DNA from: Erwinia tasmaniensis Et1/99
GTDB lineage: Bacteria; Pseudomonadota; Gammaproteobacteria; Enterobacterales; Enterobacteriaceae
NCBI RefSeq assembly: GCF_000026185.1
Contig: NC_010694.1
Coordinates: 310,001-374,000, forward strand
Direction: 5' to 3'
DNA: 64,000 nt
Every line of letters begins with the position of its first letter. Within the stretch, counting starts at the first letter, position 1. The notes below the pieces were generated by a model that was not told where the DNA came from, ran no database searches, and saw only the letters and a list, made by a program, of their open reading frames with translations. This document shows positions 59,246 to 64,000 of this stretch, piece by piece. A program made the position numbers and the translations under genes.

Positions 59246-61585
59246 ATGAAACAAATTCGTTTGTTAGCGCAGTACTACGTGGATTTGATGGTAAAACTGG
59301 GGCTGATCCGTTTTTCACTGCTGCTGGCTTCTGCGCTGGTCGTGCTGGCGATGATTGTGCAAATGGCCGTCACGATGGTGCTGCACGGTCATGTTGAAAG
59401 CATTGATATGGTACGTTCGGTGTTTTTCGGCCTGCTGATAACTCCGTGGGCGGTCTATTTCCTTTCGGTCGTCGTGGAACAGCTGGAAGAGTCGCGTCAG
59501 CGGCTGGAGCGGCTGGTGGATAAGCTGGAGGAGATGCGTAAGCGCGATCTTGAGCTAAATCAGCAGATGCAGGGCAATATCACCCGCTTAAATCAGGAGA
59601 TTGCCGATCGCATCAAGGCTGAAGAGGAGCGCCTGCAGGTGATGGCGCGGCTTAAAGATGAGATGGCGCGTCGCGAAGAGGCGCAGATTGAACTCGAACA
59701 GCAATCCTCATTTCTGCGATCTTTTCTTGATGCCTCACCAGACCTGGTGTTCTACCGCAACAGCGATCGTCAATTTTCCGGCTGCAACCGGGCGATGGAG
59801 CTGCTGACGGGCAAAAGTGAAAGGCAGTTGATTGGGCTCTCGCCCAGGGAAGTGTATGACGACGCTGCGGCCACCAAAGTGCTGGAAACGGACGAAAAAG
59901 TATTCCACCACAATGTTTCGCTCACCTATGAGCAGTGGCTGCAATATCCTGACGGGCGCAAAGCCTGTTTTGAAATCCGTAAGGTGCCCTATTACGACCG
60001 GGTTGGTAAACGCAGCGGGCTGATGGGCTTCGGACGCGATATAACCGAGCGTAAGCGTTATCAGGACGCTTTAGAGAACGCCAGTAGGGAAAAGACGACC
60101 TTTATCTCAACGATCAGCCACGAGCTGCGTACGCCGCTTAATGGCATTGTCGGTCTGAGCCGCATCCTGCTGGATACCCATCTTGACCCGGAACAGCTTA
60201 AGTACCTTAAAACTATCCATGTGTCGGCCATTACCCTCGGCAACATTTTTAATGATGTGATCGAGATGGACAAAATGGAGCGGCGCAAAGTTCAGCTGGA
60301 TAACCAGCCGATGGACTTCACCAGCTTTCTTACTGACCTGGAAAATATCTCCGGGCTGCTGGTCGAGCCCAAAGGACTCCGGTTCGTGCTGGAGCCGCAG
60401 TTACCCCTGCCACAAAAAATCCTGGTCGATGGCACCCGCCTGCGCCAGATCCTGTGGAATCTGATTGGTAATGCGGTGAAATTTACCCAGCAGGGTGAAA
60501 TTGTGGTGCGCGTTGGCTATCAGAGCGAAGAGTGCCTGCGTTTTGATGTTCAGGATTCCGGTATTGGCATCCCGCAGGACGAGCAGGACAAAATTTTTGC
60601 CATGTATTACCAGGTGAAAGATCGGCACGGCGGTAAACCTGCCACCGGCACCGGCATTGGGCTGGCCGTTTCTCGCCGCCTGGCTCAAAGCATGGGCGGT
60701 GATATCAGCGTTACAGGCGCACCCGGTGAAGGCTCATGTTTTTCACTGACGCTTAACGCCCCGCGTGTCGCTGAGGCCTCACAGGACGCACGAACGGAAG
60801 ATGACATGCCGCTGCCGGCCCTGCACGTACTGCTGGTGGAGGATATTGAGCTGAATGTCGTGGTCGCCCGTTCGGTATTGGAAAAGCTGGGCAACAGCGT
60901 AGAGGTGGCGATGACCGGCCAGGATGCGCTGAACATGTTTGAGCCGGATGAATTCGACCTGGTGCTGCTGGATATCCAGCTACCGGATATGACCGGACTG
61001 GATGTGGCACGCGCTATTCATCAGCGTTATCCCCATGCACAGCTGCCACCGCTGGTGGCGCTGACGGCTAACGTGCTGAAGGACAGGCGGGAATATCTGG
61101 ATGCGGGTATGGATGACGTCCTGAGCAAGCCGCTGGCCGTTCCTGCGCTGACGGCAATGATCAAGAAATACTGGGACTTTCAGACAGAGGACTTTCCGGC
61201 GGCCCCCGAGCTTAGCATGGGAGAAAAAGAGCGGGCGCTACTCGATTTACCCATGCTGGAACAGTATATGGAACTGGTCGGCCCCAGTTTAATCCATCAG
61301 AGTCTGGCGATGTTTGAGCAGATGATGCCTGGATATCTGGCGGTACTGGATTCAAATATGATGGCTCGCGATCAGAAGGGCATTGCGGAAGAAGGGCACA
61401 AGATTAAGGGGGCGGCGGGTTCTGTCGGGCTGATGCATTTGCAACAGGTGGCAAAACAGATCCAAAGCCCGGAACTGCCGGCATGGTGGGACAACGTTCA
61501 GGAGTGGATCGATGAACTCAAACTCGAATGGCGGAATGATATGGAAGTTTTGCGGCAATGGGTAACAGACGCTGAAAAAAAATGA
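59246..61585 (+). CDS. arcB: Aerobic respiration control sensor kinase ArcB
   Basis: Tripartite sensor kinase that phosphorylates ArcA when quinones are reduced. 779 residues, normal length. Two membrane helices (about 23-44 and 58-77), a coiled coil (79-150), and a PAS domain with the redox cysteines C180 and C241. Histidine kinase His292 in STISHELRTPLNG; N, G1 and G2 boxes follow (LIGNAVKF, DSGIGIP, GTGIGLAVS). Receiver Asp576 in LVLLDIQLPDM. Hpt His718 in EEGHKIKGAAGS. Its last bases overlap the 3' end of the opposite-strand ArcZ RNA. Confidence 0.98.
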   Translation: MKQIRLLAQYYVDLMVKLGLIRFSLLLASALVVLAMIVQMAVTMVLHGHVESIDMVRSVFFGLLITPWAVYFLSVVVEQLEESRQRLERLVDKLEEMRKRDLELNQQMQGNITRLNQEIADRIKAEEERLQVMARLKDEMARREEAQIELEQQSSFLRSFLDASPDLVFYRNSDRQFSGCNRAMELLTGKSERQLIGLSPREVYDDAAATKVLETDEKVFHHNVSLTYEQWLQYPDGRKACFEIRKVPYYDRVGKRSGLMGFGRDITERKRYQDALENASREKTTFISTISHELRTPLNGIVGLSRILLDTHLDPEQLKYLKTIHVSAITLGNIFNDVIEMDKMERRKVQLDNQPMDFTSFLTDLENISGLLVEPKGLRFVLEPQLPLPQKILVDGTRLRQILWNLIGNAVKFTQQGEIVVRVGYQSEECLRFDVQDSGIGIPQDEQDKIFAMYYQVKDRHGGKPATGTGIGLAVSRRLAQSMGGDISVTGAPGEGSCFSLTLNAPRVAEASQDARTEDDMPLPALHVLLVEDIELNVVVARSVLEKLGNSVEVAMTGQDALNMFEPDEFDLVLLDIQLPDMTGLDVARAIHQRYPHAQLPPLVALTANVLKDRREYLDAGMDDVLSKPLAVPALTAMIKKYWDFQTEDFPAAPELSMGEKERALLDLPMLEQYMELVGPSLIHQSLAMFEQMMPGYLAVLDSNMMARDQKGIAEEGHKIKGAAGSVGLMHLQQVAKQIQSPELPAWWDNVQEWIDELKLEWRNDMEVLRQWVTDAEKK

Positions 61586-61690
61586 CCCCGACCGAAGCCG
61601 GGGTGCGCGAAGACTGCGCCAACACCAGGGAAATTGGTAACCTGTGCTGTTCTGATAGGTCTCGTCGGGAGCACAGGTTTGGTATTGGGT
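61575..61690 (-). ncRNA. arcZ: Hfq-dependent small RNA ArcZ
   Basis: The minus strand carries the highly conserved 3' half of ArcZ: CCCTGGTGTTGGCGCAG (the target-pairing seed, within 61613-61633), then TTCGCGCACCCCGG, a CCCCG/CGGGG terminator hairpin (61585-61604) and a T-run (61575-61582). It has the same position and orientation as in E. coli, convergent with arcB, and the terminator overlaps the arcB stop. A 5' hairpin ACCTGTGCT/AGCACAGGT is visible at about 61640-61679. The 5' end at about 61690 is estimated from the known 121-base length. ArcZ activates rpoS and flhD-type targets and is repressed by ArcA-P; in Erwinia it affects motility, attachment and virulence. Confidence 0.88.
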
Positions 61691-62374
61691 AAAACTCAAA
61701 ACGTCTGTTCACTACCTTAGCAAATTCTGAATCACATGTTACCAGATTCATTAAAATGTGTGATGTTGAACGGTGTTTGTCAACAGGAGACCCGAATTTG
61801 AACATATAGTCAAGCACGGAATCAGTTTACGCGTCAGGTTGCTTGTTTTTTAAGCGCTTCTGTATTTTATTTGACCAAGACTATTAGGGGGAACACGTAA
61901 CATGAAAGGGTTTCTCACCGCAGCTGAACTTAACTTTTTAAAAGTAACATAATTCCGTCTTAACTTTATGTTTTTATTAGTTTTACCCTGTTTTTTTAAG
62001 TAATATCTGAATAAATTTGACTTCAGCTGGTACAAATTATCCGATAGTGAGTGAGAAAAATTTAAAAGCTGAGTCTGTGATGGTGTTGAAGCTCTCTGAG
62101 CAGTACCTTTGCATAACAAAATAAGTAGCATAATGAAAAAAACAGTATGAAGTTATTTCAAAAATTGTCAGTTTACATTGATGCAATACCTTTAATCATA
62201 AGATATTTAAATCAATTGCATGTGGTGCGCTCGGCCATTATGCCGTCAAATTATGGTTTTTAGCCCAATAAGGGGTCTTTATGGAACCGATTCCGGCGGG
62301 AACAGATTAACTAAACTTTATGGAGAAATCCTGTTGTATTCTTATGCTGAACCAAATTTATGGAGCCCTGGTTT
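61691..62374. other. AT-rich spacer where elbB is expected
   Basis: About 680 bases between arcZ and mtgA. E. coli has elbB here; no ElbB-like frame is seen on either strand. The middle (61840-62260) is much more AT-rich than the neighbouring genes. Small open frames (such as 61850-62131 minus) show no family features. The arcZ promoter should lie at its left end and the mtgA promoter at its right. Confidence 0.45.
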
Positions 62375-63100
62375 ATGAGCCGCCGTCAAAATAGCAGGCT
62401 GGCACGCATTAAGACCTGGTTCTTCCGTTTGTTGCTGGGCATGGTGGGCCTGTGGCTAAGCGGCATAGTGATTTTTGCCTTTGTACCGATACCGTTTTCT
62501 GCCGTTATGGCGGAGCGCCAGCTGGGAGCCTGGTTTAGCGGCGACTTCCGTTATATTGCTCACTCTGATTGGGTGGGGATGCCGGAAATTTCTCCGTGGA
62601 TGGCGCTGGCGGTGATTGCCTCCGAAGATCAGCATTTCCCCACTCATTGGGGATTTGACGTTGTGGCCATTCAGTCGGTTCTGGACGGTGAGGGCAAGAA
62701 AAAAGCTATGCGTGGTGCTTCGACGTTATCGCAGCAAACGGCGAAAAATGTCTTCCTGTGGGATGGGCGCAGCTGGGTTCGTAAAGGGCTGGAAGCCGGA
62801 TTGACGCTGGGCATTGAGACCGTCTGGAGCAAACGCCGTATTCTTACCGTTTATCTTAACGTTGCTGAAATGGGCAATGGCATTTTCGGCGTGGAGGCGG
62901 CGGCGCAGCGTTATTTCCATAAGCCTGCCGGCCGTCTGACGGCTTCTGAGGCGGCGCTGTTGGCGGCTGTTTTGCCTAACCCCGTGCTTTTCAGAGCCGA
63001 TGCGCCGTCTGCTTATGTGCGCCAGCGCCAGCAATGGATCCTACGTCAAATGCGCCAGTTAGGCGGGGAGGATTTTTTGCGGCAACATAAATTGCGATGA
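62375..63100 (+). CDS. mtgA: Monofunctional peptidoglycan transglycosylase
   Basis: Polymerises lipid II glycan strands without a transpeptidase domain. 241 residues from ATG 62375, with TGGAG upstream. One N-terminal membrane helix (about 18-38). GT51 motifs: catalytic Glu84 in [29 protein letters not shown], and [19 protein letters not shown]. Confidence 0.96.
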   Translation: MSRRQNSRLARIKTWFFRLLLGMVGLWLSGIVIFAFVPIPFSAVMAERQLGAWFSGDFRYIAHSDWVGMPEISPWMALAVIASEDQHFPTHWGFDVVAIQSVLDGEGKKKAMRGASTLSQQTAKNVFLWDGRSWVRKGLEAGLTLGIETVWSKRRILTVYLNVAEMGNGIFGVEAAAQRYFHKPAGRLTASEAALLAAVLPNPVLFRADAPSAYVRQRQQWILRQMRQLGGEDFLRQHKLR

Positions 63101-63172
63101 AAATTATCGCTGTCATGTAGAAGCGCTGTAGCGAGAAGGCTGACTGAAAAATGCCAGCCGCTTATTTTCGGA

Positions 63173-63445
63173 TCACTCTTCGTCAAAGCCTGCGTTAAAC
63201 AGGTCAACCACCGCAGCCAGTGCTTTTTCTTCCTCCGGCCCGCTGGCCTCCACCTCAATATGGCCACCTTTAGCCGAGTCAAGCATCAGCAGGGCGATCA
63301 CGCTGCTCGCTTCAGCTTCAGTACCGCTCTCGTTGCGCAGCAGCACTTCAGCATCAAAGCTTTGTACCAACTCGAACAGCTTCATCGCTGGGCGGGCGTG
63401 CATGCCTAACTTATTTTTTATCTCAACCGTTTGTTTTATGCTCAT
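63173..63445 (-). CDS. ptsO: Phosphocarrier protein NPr
   Basis: HPr-like carrier of the nitrogen phosphotransferase system (PtsP to NPr to PtsN). 90 residues with the phosphorylated His16 in [13 protein letters not shown]. Its ATG overlaps the rapZ stop (ATGA), so the two are translated together. Confidence 0.96.
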   Translation of the reverse strand: MSIKQTVEIKNKLGMHARPAMKLFELVQSFDAEVLLRNESGTEAEASSVIALLMLDSAKGGHIEVEASGPEEEKALAAVVDLFNAGFDEE

Positions 63446-64000
63446 GATCTGCGTTTTTCCAGCGTACGATGACGAGACTGCACGTTTTTACCGCGCGAAC
63501 GGAAATAGTCTGCCAGCTGCTCTGCAATGTACACCGAGCGGTGTTTGCCACCGGTACAGCCTATGGCCACGGTAAGATAGCTGCGATTATTGGTTTCCAG
63601 CATCGGCAGCCACAGCTCCAGATAACTGCGCGTCTGATAAATGAAATTATGGACTTCAGTGTGACGATCGAGGAAGGCGGCAACGGGGCGATCGAGACCG
63701 GTCATCGGACGCAGCTTCGGGTCCCAGTGCGGGTTGGGTAAGAAACGGACGTCAAAGACGTAATCGGCATCGATGGGGATGCCATGCTTGAAGCCAAAAG
63801 ACTCGAATACCATCGTCAGTTCGCGTTCACGCTTGCCCAGCAGGCGGGTACGCAGCATTTCTGCCAGCTCATGGACCGACATTTCAGAGGTATCAATAAT
63901 CAGGTCGGCGCGGGAGCGTAGCGGCTCCAGCAGAACGTTTTCTTCATCGATAGCACTTTCCAGCGACAAATTTTTGCTGGAAAGAGGATGGAGACGGCGG
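63442..64000 (-). CDS. rapZ: RNase adapter RapZ (C-terminal part; cut by window edge)
   Basis: Binds GlmZ sRNA and hands it to RNase E, adjusting GlmS for cell-wall precursor supply. The window has the last 185 residues, reading [10 protein letters not shown] from the right edge. The C-terminal RNA- and amino-sugar-binding domain has [20 protein letters not shown] and [17 protein letters not shown]. The start and the Walker A region lie beyond 64000. Confidence 0.96.
   Translation of the reverse strand, partial: RRLHPLSSKNLSLESAIDEENVLLEPLRSRADLIIDTSEMSVHELAEMLRTRLLGKRERELTMVFESFGFKHGIPIDADYVFDVRFLPNPHWDPKLRPMTGLDRPVAAFLDRHTEVHNFIYQTRSYLELWLPMLETNNRSYLTVAIGCTGGKHRSVYIAEQLADYFRSRGKNVQSRHRTLEKRRS

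Noticed and set aside
61850..62131. 93-codon minus-strand frame in the AT-rich spacer
   Set aside because: No similarity to ElbB or any family I know; composition fits AT-rich non-coding DNA.

Overview
This 64 kb window is chromosomal DNA of an enterobacterium. About 50 kb keeps the gene order that Escherichia coli has from fis to rapZ. The absence of yhcC, elbB, gltD and the nan genes, together with an MR/P-type pilus operon, points to Erwiniaceae, most likely Erwinia. That placement is an inference from content and gene order, not from a database match.

Layout. (1) 1-14 kb is an accessory region. It holds a MarT/FidL-like membrane regulator pair in which both genes carry one-base frameshifts (99-1409, minus). 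Next is a chaperone-usher pilus operon (1776-8665): two pilins, usher, chaperone and four minor subunits. A decayed copy and an intact copy of a two-domain tip-adhesin-like gene follow in tandem (8966-10233). The region ends with a tightly overlapping operon for a LuxR-type regulator, a lipoprotein and a coiled-coil FKBP-like protein (10970-13670). (2) 14-26 kb is core: dusB-fis, prmA, panF-yhdT, aroQ-accB-accC, msrPQ and acuI on the minus strand, then csrD on the plus strand. (3) 26-36 kb is the cell-shape and envelope cluster mreBCD-maf-rng-yhdP-tldD. (4) 36-50.8 kb holds aaeR/aaeXAB, two tandem yhcN paralogues, argR/mdh, degS-degQ, zapG/zapE, rplM-rpsI and sspAB. (5) 50.9-58.3 kb is where E. 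coli has gltBD. Here a 1844-residue GltB-like protein is followed after 51 bases by a CysJ-like diflavin reductase instead of GltD. (6) 59-64 kb holds arcB with the antisense-side sRNA ArcZ, then mtgA, ptsO and the 3' part of rapZ.

Most unusual content. The GltB-like/diflavin pair looks like a glutamate synthase wired to a sulfite-reductase-type NADPH/FAD/FMN electron donor, with an extra internal domain and a long C-terminal extension. That is inferred from domain content and gene adjacency. Other items worth a second look are the adhesin duplication, the paired frameshifts in the MarT/FidL-like genes, the regulator-lipoprotein-FKBP operon beside the pilus genes, a 14-base exact match to the core of the phage T7 promoter upstream of arcB, two near-identical palindromes inside yhdP, and TACGTA repeats upstream of the pilus and adhesin genes.

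I saw no tRNA, rRNA, CRISPR array, complete insertion sequence, integrase or prophage gene.
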